DNA of 64,000 bases from Legionella quateirensis (lineage in GTDB: Bacteria > Pseudomonadota > Gammaproteobacteria > Legionellales > Legionellaceae). The position numbers were made by a program, and so were the translations under genes. Where the stretch lies: contig NZ_LNYR01000021.1 in NCBI RefSeq assembly GCF_001467955.1, positions 143,910 through 207,909 of the forward strand. The letters are read 5' to 3'. The notes under the pieces were generated by a model. That model ran no database searches, was not told the DNA's origin, and worked only from the letters and a program-made list of their open reading frames with translations. Positions 35,995 through 44,731 of this stretch are shown piece after piece. How positions within the stretch are numbered: position 1 is the stretch's first letter; each line of letters opens with the position of its first letter.

Positions 35995-37869
35995 ATGAAT
36001 CTTCAACAGTTATATGATGTCATTGTAGTAGGTGGCGGACATGCGGGAACTGAAGCAGCTCTCGCTGCAGCACGTATGGGCATGCAAACCTTGTTACTCA
36101 CACATAATATGGACTTGCTCGGTCAGATGTCATGTAATCCGGCAATTGGCGGAATCGGAAAAGGACATCTGGTTAAAGAAATTGATGCCCTGGATGGAGC
36201 GATGGCCAAAGCTGCAGATAAAGCAGGAATTCAATTCCGCATACTCAATGCGTCTAAGGGACCAGCGGTTCGAGCCACTCGTGCTCAGGCTGATCGAGTA
36301 CTTTATCGACAAGCCATTCGAGAACAATTACAAAGCCAACCCAATCTGATCCTGTTTCAGCAGGCTGTTGACGATTTATTGATAGAAAGCGGAAGAGTAG
36401 CCGGAGTGGTAACACAAATGGGCTTTACCCTCCGCGCTCGCGCAGTAGTACTCACCGTAGGAACCTTTTTAGGCGGAAAAATTCATGTTGGGATGAGTCA
36501 GTATGCTGGTGGCCGTGCGGGTGATCCTCCATCTATAGAATTGGCAAACAGCTTGCGTGATCTGGATCTTCCTGTTGGCCGATTGAAAACAGGAACTCCT
36601 CCACGAATAGACCGACGCTCCCTTGATTTCAGTCAGATGACAGTGCAGCCTGGCGACAGTCCATTACCTGTATTTTCTTATATGGGTTCAATCAGCGATC
36701 ATCCTCAACAAGTACCTTGTCATATCACACATACCACTGAAGCGACTCATGACATTATTCGTAACAACTTGCACCAATCACCGATGTACGCTGGAGTGAT
36801 AGAGGGAGTTGGACCACGATATTGCCCTTCAATCGAAGATAAAGTAGTACGCTTTGCTGATAAATTATCACATCAGATTTTTGTCGAACCAGAAGGATTG
36901 ACTACCGAGGAAATCTATCCAAATGGTATATCAACCAGTCTGCCCTTTGATGTCCAGGTTCAATTCGTAAGAACCATTAAAGGATTTGAAAACGCCCACA
37001 TTACCAGGCCGGGCTACGCCATAGAATATGATTATTTTGATCCGCGTGGACTTACTTCGTTTTTACAGACTAAAGCCGTACCTAATTTATTTTTTGCAGG
37101 ACAAATTAATGGGACTACTGGCTATGAGGAAGCGGCAGCTCAAGGTATTATTGCCGGGATGAACGCAGCCTTGCAAGTACAGGGAAAAGATTTATGGTGC
37201 CCACGTCGAGATGAGGCCTATATAGGTGTGCTCATTGATGATTTGGTTACTTTAGGTACTCAGGAACCCTATAGAATGTTTACCTCGCGAGCAGAATACC
37301 GTCTGCTTCTTCGTGAAGATAATGCGGACTTGCGTTTAACGGCCAAAGGTCGTGAATTAGGATTAGTCGGCGATGCTCGCTGGGAACGCTTTACCAATAA
37401 AAGAGAATCAATTGAAGCGACTCAAACTTTATTACATAACACTTGGGTACGTGTAAGTCATTATGACGCATTGAAAAATATTCTCGAAAAACCCATGCAG
37501 CATGATAATAGAGCGTCTGAATTTTTAAAACGCCCGGAAATCAATTACCAGCATTTATTGATGCTGGAAGATTTGAACTTACCTCCGTTACCTTTTGACG
37601 TATCCGAGCAAATTGAAATTCAAAACAAATACGCCGGATACATTGAACGACAAGAACAGGATATTGAGAAATTACGTAAATATGAACATACTGTTCTGCC
37701 TGAACATCTTGATTACACTGCGGTTACCGGCCTCTCAAGTGAAGTGATGCAAAAATTGGCTAAAATAAAACCCACATCATTAGCTCAGGCAGGTCGTATT
37801 TCGGGGGTAACTCCTGCGGCTTTATCGCTTTTATTGGTGCATTTGAAAAAGAATCGGCTCAGCGCATGA
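35995..37869 (+). CDS. mnmG: tRNA uridine-34 carboxymethylaminomethyl modification enzyme MnmG
   Basis: 624 residues, family length. [22 protein letters not shown] near residues 8-29 binds [27 protein letters not shown] near residues 44-67, [11 protein letters not shown] and [11 protein letters not shown] are MnmG hallmarks, and [12 protein letters not shown] lies near residue 370. With MnmE it builds cmnm5U/mnm5U at the wobble base. The ATG at 35995 was preferred over one at 35962, which would add 11 unrelated residues. rsmG overlaps by 4 bases. The mnmG-rsmG-parA-parB order is widely conserved, often near the origin. Confidence 0.98.
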   Translation: MNLQQLYDVIVVGGGHAGTEAALAAARMGMQTLLLTHNMDLLGQMSCNPAIGGIGKGHLVKEIDALDGAMAKAADKAGIQFRILNASKGPAVRATRAQADRVLYRQAIREQLQSQPNLILFQQAVDDLLIESGRVAGVVTQMGFTLRARAVVLTVGTFLGGKIHVGMSQYAGGRAGDPPSIELANSLRDLDLPVGRLKTGTPPRIDRRSLDFSQMTVQPGDSPLPVFSYMGSISDHPQQVPCHITHTTEATHDIIRNNLHQSPMYAGVIEGVGPRYCPSIEDKVVRFADKLSHQIFVEPEGLTTEEIYPNGISTSLPFDVQVQFVRTIKGFENAHITRPGYAIEYDYFDPRGLTSFLQTKAVPNLFFAGQINGTTGYEEAAAQGIIAGMNAALQVQGKDLWCPRRDEAYIGVLIDDLVTLGTQEPYRMFTSRAEYRLLLREDNADLRLTAKGRELGLVGDARWERFTNKRESIEATQTLLHNTWVRVSHYDALKNILEKPMQHDNRASEFLKRPEINYQHLLMLEDLNLPPLPFDVSEQIEIQNKYAGYIERQEQDIEKLRKYEHTVLPEHLDYTAVTGLSSEVMQKLAKIKPTSLAQAGRISGVTPAALSLLLVHLKKNRLSA

Positions 37870-38492
37870 ATGATGATTTGATCCTTAAAAGCATACTGGA
37901 TAGTGGATTGAAACAATTTGGTTTAAATTCACTTTGTGACCCATTATGGCATTATTTACTTTTATTAAAGAAATGGAATGCGGCGTATAATCTGACTGCC
38001 GTTCGCGATCCTGAATCGATGATAAACAAACATCTATTGGATAGTCTGGCAATCATACCCTGGGTAAAAGGAAACCGAATTCTGGATGTCGGAACAGGGG
38101 CAGGATTGCCAGGTATCCCTTTAGCTATAGCCAAACCGGATATTCAGTTTGTTCTTTTAGACAGTAATGGCAAAAAAATCCGCTTTTTAAATGAAGTAAA
38201 ACGCCAACTTGACTTAAAAAATCTTGAAATTGTACAATTTCGAGTCGAAAACTACCACCCGGCTCAAGGTTTTGATACAGTAACAAGTAGAGCGTTCAGC
38301 AGCCTGGAACAAATGATTTATTGGACTCAACATCTTATTGCCAATAATGGAATTTGGCTGGCAATGAAAGGACGTTATCCCGATACTGAATTAAACGAGA
38401 TTCATCAAAAATACCAAGTCGAGAAGTATACTGTTGAAGGTGTTGATGGTGAACGCTGCTGTGTCATTATAGAAAACACAACCAAGGAATAA
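37866..38492 (+). CDS. rsmG: 16S rRNA (guanine-527-N7)-methyltransferase
   Basis: A 208-residue Rossmann methyltransferase. [25 protein letters not shown] near residues 37-61, the SAM loop [17 protein letters not shown] near residues 73-89, and [11 protein letters not shown] near residues 140-150 are GidB/RsmG features. It methylates G527 of 16S rRNA; its loss can give streptomycin resistance in other bacteria. It is translationally coupled to mnmG, and parA begins two bases after its stop. Confidence 0.97.
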   Translation: MNDDLILKSILDSGLKQFGLNSLCDPLWHYLLLLKKWNAAYNLTAVRDPESMINKHLLDSLAIIPWVKGNRILDVGTGAGLPGIPLAIAKPDIQFVLLDSNGKKIRFLNEVKRQLDLKNLEIVQFRVENYHPAQGFDTVTSRAFSSLEQMIYWTQHLIANNGIWLAMKGRYPDTELNEIHQKYQVEKYTVEGVDGERCCVIIENTTKE

Positions 38493-38494
38493 TT

Positions 38495-39265
38495 ATGGCG
38501 AAAGTCATAGCCATTGCCAATCAAAAAGGTGGAGTGGGTAAAACCACTACTGCCATTAATTTAGCCGCATCTTTAGCTGCGAATCGTCAGCAGGTATTGC
38601 TTATTGATTTAGATCCTCAAGGTAATGCTACTATGGGTAGCGGCGTTGACAAAAATCAATTGGTACATACGACAAATGATGTATTGTTGCGAGATTGTCT
38701 GGCAGAGCAAGCTTGCCTCTCCACTACTTGTGGTTATGATTTAATCCCGGGTAATGGCGATTTAACAGTAGCTGAAGTCAGCCTTATGGAACGTAATCAT
38801 CGAGAAACGTTTTTATATAAAGCCCTGCAACCAATAAAAAGTAATTACGATTTTATACTTATTGACTGCCCACCCGCTTTAAATACATTAACAATAAATG
38901 CCTTTGTAGCAGCTGATTCAGTTTTAATTCCCATGCAATGTGAATATTATGCCTTGGAAGGCCTGGCAGCATTATTATCGACTATCGAACAAGTTAAATC
39001 TTCAGTAAATCCTCGTTTACATATTGAAGGGGTTCTTCGTACCATGTACGATGCCCGAAACCGCTTATGCGCTGAGGTATCCAAACAATTATTAGAGCAC
39101 TTCCCGGCTAAAGTCTATAGAACAGTAATACCACGTAATGTCCGGCTGGCAGAAGCGCCAAGCCACGGATTGCCGGCTTTACATTATGATAAATCATCAC
39201 CAGGCGCAGCAGCCTATATGGTGCTTGCCTCTGAAGTTATTAGTAAACAAACCGTAGCAGGCTAA
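38495..39265 (+). CDS. parA: Chromosome-partitioning ATPase ParA (Soj)
   Basis: A 256-residue protein, chromosomal length without the extra N-terminal helix-turn-helix of plasmid type Ia ParA. The deviant Walker A is ANQKGGVGKTTTAINLA near residues 8-24, Walker A' is LLIDLDPQGNATMGSG, and Walker B is FILIDCPPALN near residues 121-131. It drives segregation of ParB-parS complexes. AAGGAATAATT precedes the ATG. It is followed 13 bases later by parB. Confidence 0.97.
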   Translation: MAKVIAIANQKGGVGKTTTAINLAASLAANRQQVLLIDLDPQGNATMGSGVDKNQLVHTTNDVLLRDCLAEQACLSTTCGYDLIPGNGDLTVAEVSLMERNHRETFLYKALQPIKSNYDFILIDCPPALNTLTINAFVAADSVLIPMQCEYYALEGLAALLSTIEQVKSSVNPRLHIEGVLRTMYDARNRLCAEVSKQLLEHFPAKVYRTVIPRNVRLAEAPSHGLPALHYDKSSPGAAAYMVLASEVISKQTVAG

Positions 39266-39278
39266 TTTGGGGTAATTT

Positions 39279-40142
39279 ATGACAGTAAAACGCAGTAGCT
39301 TAGGACGTAATTTATCCGCATTATTAAGTCAATCTGGCAGTACTCTGCTCAATGACAAGCCGCAAACTGATAATCTTAAGTTAGCAGTTAACTGTCTACA
39401 ACCTGGTAAATACCAACCTCGTGGTGAAATGGAGCAAGCCCCATTACAAGAATTGGCTGAATCCATAAAAAAGCAAGGTTTATTGCAACCTCTATTAGTG
39501 CGTGAATTAAGCAATGGTCGTTATGAGATAATTGCCGGAGAACGACGCTGGCGTGCCAGTCAAATTGCTGGACTTACTGAAGTACCCGTAGTATTAAAGC
39601 AGGTTGATGATGAAACCGCTATGGCTATGGCTTTAGTTGAAAACCTGCAACGTGAAGATTTAAATGCAATGGATCAAGCAAGAGCAATGCACCGGCTCAC
39701 CAGTGAATTTGCTCTGACTCATCAACAAGTTGCAGATCTTCTGTGTAAATCACGAACTGCGGTCAGTAATTTTCTTCGTTTGCTCTCGCTATCGTCTTCG
39801 GTAAAAAAACTCCTTGAGCATGGTGATATCGATATGGGACACGCTCGTGCATTACTCATGCTGGACGAAGAACAACAAAGTCAGGTTGCTCAATTAATCA
39901 TTGCGAAAAATTTATCGGTCCGCGAAACTGAAAAGTTGGTGGAACGAGTAAAAGCAGGAACAGTCGAACAAAAACCAAATGAAGAACCTGCCCCACTTTA
40001 TAAAGAAAAATTAAGCTCCCTGGCTCAACATCTGCAAACGCAGGTCAAGCTAAAACCAGGTAAGGCAGGTAAAGGTTCATTGGTTATTCATTATGAAAAC
40101 GCCAATACCTTACAAAAAATATTTGAGCAATTAATGAATTGA
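39279..40142 (+). CDS. parB: Chromosome-partitioning protein ParB (Spo0J)
   Basis: A 287-residue protein. LGRNLSALL at the start is the ParA-stimulating N-terminus. PGKYQPRGEMEQAPLQELAESIKKQGLLQPLLVR starts the ParB/Srx CTPase fold, and GERRWRASQIAGL near residues 88-100 contains the CTP-binding GERRxRA box. The helix-turn-helix follows (LTHQQVADLLCKSRTAVSNFLRLL), then the C-terminal dimer domain. It binds parS sites; none with the usual TGTTTCACGTGAAACA consensus was seen in this window. It ends the four-gene operon. Confidence 0.97.
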   Translation: MTVKRSSLGRNLSALLSQSGSTLLNDKPQTDNLKLAVNCLQPGKYQPRGEMEQAPLQELAESIKKQGLLQPLLVRELSNGRYEIIAGERRWRASQIAGLTEVPVVLKQVDDETAMAMALVENLQREDLNAMDQARAMHRLTSEFALTHQQVADLLCKSRTAVSNFLRLLSLSSSVKKLLEHGDIDMGHARALLMLDEEQQSQVAQLIIAKNLSVRETEKLVERVKAGTVEQKPNEEPAPLYKEKLSSLAQHLQTQVKLKPGKAGKGSLVIHYENANTLQKIFEQLMN

Positions 40143-40283
40143 TGTCATTAATCGTTCTGTGATCATTTTGATAATTGTACAACCCTTAAGAAAGTCAGTT
40201 TTCTCAAGGCTTTCCTGATATATCTTTATATTGTATATTCTTCGCATCTAAAATCCCTGATGAATCCACTCATCTAAATAAGC

Positions 40284-40300
40284 TTTAATATTACCTTAAT
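40284..40300 (+). promoter_or_regulatory. PmrA-like response element upstream of the 40357 gene
   Basis: TTTAATATTACCTTAAT differs by one base from the L. pneumophila PmrA consensus as I recall it (cTTAATatT-N2-cTTAAT). A -10 like TATACT begins at 40311, exactly 10 bases after the box, where an activator would replace the -35. PmrAB activates many Dot/Icm effector genes. Confidence 0.7.
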
Positions 40301-40356
40301 GATCTACTATTATACTTGTCGGGGTAGTAAACCAACTGTCCTTGTAGGAGTGCTAA

Positions 40357-40926
40357 ATGCCTAAAGTTTATAATTTTTTCCCTAAAACCAAGTTTTTTAT
40401 TAACCAGAAGACACCGGATCCCAAAAAGAATTTCTTTGAAAATTACTCCGACCATCTTGATTTTCTTATCATGCATTTTGAGCAAAAGTTTAATAAATTA
40501 AGAAATTTTGAGGATATTGGCACAGCATTGGAATATATCGGTGACGAGGCTATCAAACGCCTTAAGTTGTTTGATCAACTTCGTGATGGACATGATTTTT
40601 TCGATGAAGTCGTTGGAGCAACGGCGCTTCCAGCGCTTGGCATAGTTGCCTCAATTGCCAGTTTGGGAACAGCCATATGGGAAAGTGCGCAAGCATTAGC
40701 CATTAAAGCGGGTATTGCACGAAACGATCATGAAGACCATCTGGATGTAGCTGCAGGTTATCTCATCCTTTCAGCGGCATCAATTATTTTAGCTATAGCC
40801 AGCTTTTTAAAGTCAGCCATTAGTATAATCACACGACCTATAGTTACTGCCTTGACAGGATTTGCTGAGCAGGATGAAGACCGTTTTCATAATGAAGATA
40901 CTTTTGTTGGCAGAGCCTTTAGGTAA
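40357..40926 (+). CDS. Small membrane protein under a PmrA-like box; effector candidate
   Basis: A 189-residue protein with no family recognised. The first 95 residues are charged and aromatic (NFFPKTKFFINQK, FENYSDHLDFLIMHFEQKF). Two hydrophobic segments follow near residues 85-105 (ATALPALGIVASIASLGTAI) and 132-160 (AGYLILSAASIILAIASFLK). The tail is acidic then basic (EQDEDRFHNEDTFVGRAFR). TAGGAG lies 6 bases before the ATG. The upstream PmrA-like box is the best direct evidence for effector status. The gene follows parB by 214 bases and is separately transcribed. Confidence 0.65.
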   Translation: MPKVYNFFPKTKFFINQKTPDPKKNFFENYSDHLDFLIMHFEQKFNKLRNFEDIGTALEYIGDEAIKRLKLFDQLRDGHDFFDEVVGATALPALGIVASIASLGTAIWESAQALAIKAGIARNDHEDHLDVAAGYLILSAASIILAIASFLKSAISIITRPIVTALTGFAEQDEDRFHNEDTFVGRAFR

Positions 40927-40957
40927 TTTTCTTTATGACGCAGGACATTTTGAGACA

Positions 40958-40985
40958 TCACCTGACTTGAATTAAGGTCAGGTGA
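40958..40985. terminator. Hairpin between convergent genes
   Basis: TCACCTGAC and GTCAGGTGA form a perfect 9-bp stem with a 10-base loop, 32 bases after the 40357 gene and 37 bases beyond the minus-strand stop at 41022. T runs are lacking, so it may be a weak bidirectional stop. Confidence 0.55.
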
Positions 40986-41021
40986 CAAATGAATAGCTAA
41001 TACCCCAACTTAAAATATGCA

Positions 41022-41537
41022 TTATTGAAATGTACCCTCTGTTTTATTTTTGGTTAGCACTAAAAAAGCAAAACCTAAAAACGGGATAATAAGATCAGTC
41101 CAAAATATAATTCCTGCATTACCAGGAGCAAAATTCCTGGCAACGATCATTTGAACAATGTGGCCACCTGCAGCACCTAAAAGAAACAGGGCGGGTGCTA
41201 TAAATGCCGCGGCACGAAACGACCACGATGCCTTGAATGCCATCATATTCACCACTGCAAATCCCAAACTGGCAAATCCTACTTCCGTTTGAAAAGGACT
41301 ATTTGCCCAACCTATAAATTGTGCGGCGAGATCCCCAAAAAATACATGCATCACAAAATTGTAAAACATTGAGAAGCCCATTCCAATCAACAAAAAATAG
41401 GCAAATAATGTTTCAGTAATAGTTGCTTTATGTACAGGTTTTCGCGCACACAGTAATGAAATAAAAGCGACCAGGATACCAATCATTAAAAATGTTAAGG
41501 TGAAATTACTTAATGCAAAGCGAATTATCTGTTCCAT
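41022..41537 (-). CDS. DUF6790-like integral membrane protein
   Basis: About 171 residues with five hydrophobic helices (from NFTLTFLMIGILVAFISLL to DLIIPFLGFAFLVLTKN). The middle GHIVQMIVARNFAPGNAGIIF motif is characteristic of a family of uncharacterised bacterial membrane proteins that I believe is DUF6790. The start ATG at 41537 has GGAAAG at good spacing; a TTG two codons earlier lies too close to it. The function is unknown. It is convergent with the effector candidate at 40357. Confidence 0.65.
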   Translation of the reverse strand: MEQIIRFALSNFTLTFLMIGILVAFISLLCARKPVHKATITETLFAYFLLIGMGFSMFYNFVMHVFFGDLAAQFIGWANSPFQTEVGFASLGFAVVNMMAFKASWSFRAAAFIAPALFLLGAAGGHIVQMIVARNFAPGNAGIIFWTDLIIPFLGFAFLVLTKNKTEGTFQ

Positions 41538-41824
41538 AATCAATTCTTTCCAAAGTCATTGTCAGATTTCATTATGAAATACAGATAGTGAATCTGTAAA
41601 GACTTCATCATGGCACAGTTCACCCTGTGCATAACCATACCAACAAGAAGAAAATACAATGTATCTCAATATTTGGTGAGTTCTTATTAAGATTATATGA
41701 GTCTATAATAATGATGATGAGTTATTGAATATATTTTATTCTACGTAAGAAGAAGCGTCTCTTCCTTGAGCACTGTATAAATACTGGCTGCACTCTATAA
41801 CAAAAGATTTAGAGCACTTCTGTA

Positions 41825-42085
41825 CTAGATTAGACGAGGTCCTTGAATCTCACTAGGAGTTCTACATTTACCGCTTGCATCTTGTTCATACGCAATTTGC
41901 ATTGCATGATTAATATTTTGCATGTATTCCTGAGCTTTGGCCAAATTTCCTTCTGATCGAAATAAACGATACATATTCTGTGCTGTTTTTGCTGCGGATG
42001 TTTCAGACAGGGTCGATTGGTTTTTAGAACGAACAATCAGCTCACCGTCATCTGTCATCCAACGCGGTTCAATTTTACGTTGCAT
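41825..42085 (-). CDS. Small hypothetical protein (86 residues)
   Basis: A soluble, Gln/Asn/Ser-rich, likely helical protein. No motif is recognised. It is probably a real gene: AGAGGT precedes the ATG by 7 bases and a TATAAT-like box (42113-42118) lies about 28 bases upstream. It sits alone in a low-density stretch among other small unknown genes. Confidence 0.55.
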   Translation of the reverse strand: MQRKIEPRWMTDDGELIVRSKNQSTLSETSAAKTAQNMYRLFRSEGNLAKAQEYMQNINHAMQIAYEQDASGKCRTPSEIQGPRLI

Positions 42086-42232
42086 AATATACCTCTACTT
42101 TAAAAAGAACGCATTATATTTAAATTTGACATAAAGGTCGATATTTAATCTTGTAATACTAATTTTTTTCTATCATGTTGTTTTTTACTTATTTGCTCTA
42201 TATTTATCTAATGGTCATTAATAAAAATTTTG

Positions 42233-42607
42233 ATGATTACTTACTTTAAAAAAGGGTGGAATGGAGAATTAACTTTTTTCCAAATTATTTTTGGAAAGTA
42301 CTCTAGCTCCTATCTCCTTGATGGAGGAATCATTTATATTGGTTTTTATGTGCTTCTCATTATTGCATTAGCAAATCATCAAATGAGTCTTAACACTATT
42401 TGGCTGTACCCATTATTACTGTATTCAATTTGTTTTTATATATGGCTGTTAAAAGCATTTTGGGGATCAGCGAATCAGACGTCTCATTTGTATAGCGCGA
42501 TATTGATTCGTGTTTTTACAATTCTGCTTCCCTTATTTTCCATAATTTCATTCTTTGTGATACTCATTTACTATCTTGTTGCTGCTCTTTTGGATTTAAT
42601 TAATTAA
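42233..42607 (+). CDS. Small hydrophobic membrane protein
   Basis: About 124 residues. Four hydrophobic segments (LLDGGIIYIGFYVLLIIALA, TIWLYPLLLYSICFYIWLL, and two near the C-terminus) alternate with short loops. No family is recognised and there is no clear Shine-Dalgarno; the ATG at 42233 is chosen over a TTG one codon earlier. It could be a structural or accessory membrane protein. Composition fits a true membrane protein rather than chance. Confidence 0.5.
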   Translation: MITYFKKGWNGELTFFQIIFGKYSSSYLLDGGIIYIGFYVLLIIALANHQMSLNTIWLYPLLLYSICFYIWLLKAFWGSANQTSHLYSAILIRVFTILLPLFSIISFFVILIYYLVAALLDLIN

Positions 42608-42856
42608 ATCGGTAACGCGCAATGAAATGCCATGCACTTTTTAAATCGTTAGGTACCTGATTCGTTATAACTCCGAACAAGTCAATCTCTCATAAAACCA
42701 AAAAAATTAAATATAAGCTAGACTTATAGATATGATTAGCGTTTAGACAACTTGTTATTTTAATAACAGGTGCTAAATGAGGATGATAAGTAGTGAGTTG
42801 CAGTTAAAATAACTGAATCTATAAACCATCCTTAATATTATCTGGCGGAGATTGCG

Positions 42857-43129
42857 GTGTTAATTCAACCCGTACAACCTGTAAACGTTACCATCAAAAT
42901 TGGCAAAAATATTTATGAATGCCAAATGATCAGCTTATCTGATACCGAATTGGTTTTAAACTGCAATGATTATTTAGAAAAGGACACCCAGGCTTTATTT
43001 ATAGCTCGCTATTTCAGAGGAGTAGCAACTATACGCGAAATTGAATTTATAAAATTCTATTTCACGTATAAATTGGAGATTGAAAACATTCAATTTCAAC
43101 CGGGATTGCTAATCAACACCCGGTTGTAA
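42857..43129 (+). CDS. Small beta-rich protein, possibly PilZ-like
   Basis: 90 residues starting at a GTG preceded by GGCGGAG. The pattern of alternating strands (VNVTIKIGKNIYECQMISLS, TELVLNCNDYLEKDTQALFI) resembles a small PilZ or OB-type barrel, but the RxxxR and D/NxSxxG c-di-GMP motifs are not evident. It ends 21 bases before the convergent ctaE stop. The role is unknown. Confidence 0.5.
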   Translation: MLIQPVQPVNVTIKIGKNIYECQMISLSDTELVLNCNDYLEKDTQALFIARYFRGVATIREIEFIKFYFTYKLEIENIQFQPGLLINTRL

Positions 43130-43150
43130 CGCGAAGGCCGATAAATTAAT

Positions 43151-44020
43151 TTATAGCCAATAGACAAATAGGAATAGAAACAGCCAGACTACGTCTACGA
43201 AATGCCAATACCAAGCAACTCCCTCAAATGCAAAATGACGTTCTGGGGTAAAATGACCACGCTTACACCGTACCAAAATAACAATCAACATAATGGTTCC
43301 GAGTGTTACGTGTAATCCGTGAAAGCCCGTCAACATAAAGAAGGTTGTACCGTAAATACCAGCAGCCAGAGTTAAGTTCATTTCGGTATAGGCTTCATGA
43401 TATTCATAACCTTGTAGCAGCAAGAATAAAATACCCAAAGCAATAGTAAGAGACATTCCAACTAATAACTGGGTTCGCTTATTCAATTTTAAAGCCCAGT
43501 GAGCCCAGGTAATCGTTACCCCGGAAGTCAAAAGAATAAGGGTGTTGATTGCGGCAAGACCCCACGCACCCATGGCTTCATGAGCGCCTGAAAATATTTG
43601 ATTATTCGGATTATCCAGTAATGGCCAAGCTGCTTTAAAATCAGACCACAAGGTATAATGAGTAATAGGATGAACCTCTCCACCCAATAGTGGTACAGCC
43701 CAGAAACGGGTAAAAAACAGAGCGCCAAAAAATGCCCCGAAAAAACAGACTTCCGAAAAGATGAACCAACACATTCCCCATCGAAAAGATCTATCGACTT
43801 GCATGTCATAAAGGCCTTTACCATTTTCGTAAATAACCTGGCCAAACCAGCCGAACATCATAAAGATAACAATACAAAGTCCCGCAGTAAATATGTACGG
43901 ACCATACCAATCATGGTGAAGCCAGGAGGCGGCTCCTACCAAAGTAGTAGTCAATCCAATTGAGCCCACCAAAGGCCAGTGACTAGGCTTGGGGACATAA
44001 TAAGTACCTTGTGCTCCCAT
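43151..44020 (-). CDS. ctaE: Cytochrome c oxidase subunit III
   Basis: A 289-residue, seven-helix protein. YYVPKPSHWPLVGSIGL at the start, FFGAFFGALFFTRFWAVPLL near residues 93-112, ETMNL-type EMNLTLAAGIYGTTFFMLTGFHGLHVTLG near residues 210-238, and the C-terminal GVAWYWHFVDVVWLFLFLFVYWL are subunit III hallmarks. It stabilises the catalytic core. AGGAGATAAAA precedes the ATG. A 156-base gap, with no clear gene, separates it from ctaG. Confidence 0.98.
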   Translation of the reverse strand: MGAQGTYYVPKPSHWPLVGSIGLTTTLVGAASWLHHDWYGPYIFTAGLCIVIFMMFGWFGQVIYENGKGLYDMQVDRSFRWGMCWFIFSEVCFFGAFFGALFFTRFWAVPLLGGEVHPITHYTLWSDFKAAWPLLDNPNNQIFSGAHEAMGAWGLAAINTLILLTSGVTITWAHWALKLNKRTQLLVGMSLTIALGILFLLLQGYEYHEAYTEMNLTLAAGIYGTTFFMLTGFHGLHVTLGTIMLIVILVRCKRGHFTPERHFAFEGVAWYWHFVDVVWLFLFLFVYWL

Positions 44021-44176
44021 TGTATTTTTATCTCCTGTGTCAATAAATCAGTCTACAAGTGCTGATTCCCGGGTCTGTTTACATTTCATGATTGCTCTCA
44101 TTATTACATCCTCAACCAGCGTATTTGCTCCAGAGCGCTTTTTACTGGATTGGATTGACGATAAGCTCAACATGTT

Positions 44177-44719
44177 CTAATTCATTATTCTTCCTGACAC
44201 ATCAAACAAAGTGTAAGATAGTGTTACTGTCTTAACATTCTCAGGTAAATCCGTATCCAGATGAAATAATAACGGCATATTCATGGCCTCATGCCCATTC
44301 AACGTTTGTTGAGTGAAGCAAAAGCATTCCGTTTTTTTTAAGTATTTAGCAGCAATTCCTGGCGTTACACTGGGAATGGCCTGTACGGTCATTCGATGAT
44401 CCGTTTTGTTTTCAGCATAAAAAGCCAGTTTAACTATTTCACCGGGGTGCACTCTAATCTTGGAAATTTTAGGATAAAACTCCCAAGGCACACCGCTGTT
44501 ATTAGTCGCAACAAACTCAACCAATACTTCTCTGTTTTTTTCAATTTTTGCTTTACTTACATCATAAGCAATTGCTTCTGGATTTGTTTTGCCATTAATA
44601 CCTAATGTTTTACATAAACTGTTATAAATAGGTACCAGAGCGAAGCCAAAAGCAAACATTCCTAAAACAACAAGAGTTAATATGATGAGTAATTTTTGTT
44701 GCTTTTTTGCATTATTCAT
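44177..44719 (-). CDS. ctaG: Cytochrome c oxidase assembly protein CtaG (Cox11)
   Basis: A 180-residue protein. One N-terminal membrane anchor (LLIILTLVVLGMFAFGFALV), the conserved PIYNSLCKTLGINGKT, then a periplasmic domain with the copper-binding CFCFTQQ motif near residues 131-137. It delivers copper to CuB of subunit I. It follows ctaD by 12 bases in the oxidase operon. Confidence 0.97.
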   Translation of the reverse strand: MNNAKKQQKLLIILTLVVLGMFAFGFALVPIYNSLCKTLGINGKTNPEAIAYDVSKAKIEKNREVLVEFVATNNSGVPWEFYPKISKIRVHPGEIVKLAFYAENKTDHRMTVQAIPSVTPGIAAKYLKKTECFCFTQQTLNGHEAMNMPLLFHLDTDLPENVKTVTLSYTLFDVSGRIMN

Positions 44720-44731
44720 TAAACCCCACCT

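Noticed and set aside
35901..36000. Chromosome origin next to mnmG
   Set aside because: No DnaA-box cluster or AT-rich repeats seen; the conserved gene order alone is not evidence.
38495..40142. parS site near parAB
   Set aside because: No TGTTTCACGTGAAACA-like 16-mer was seen in the window by eye; a computed scan would be decisive.
44048..44173. 41-codon minus-strand frame between ctaG and ctaE, where some bacteria have a DUF2970 gene
   Set aside because: No hydrophobic helix, no Shine-Dalgarno and no resemblance to DUF2970.
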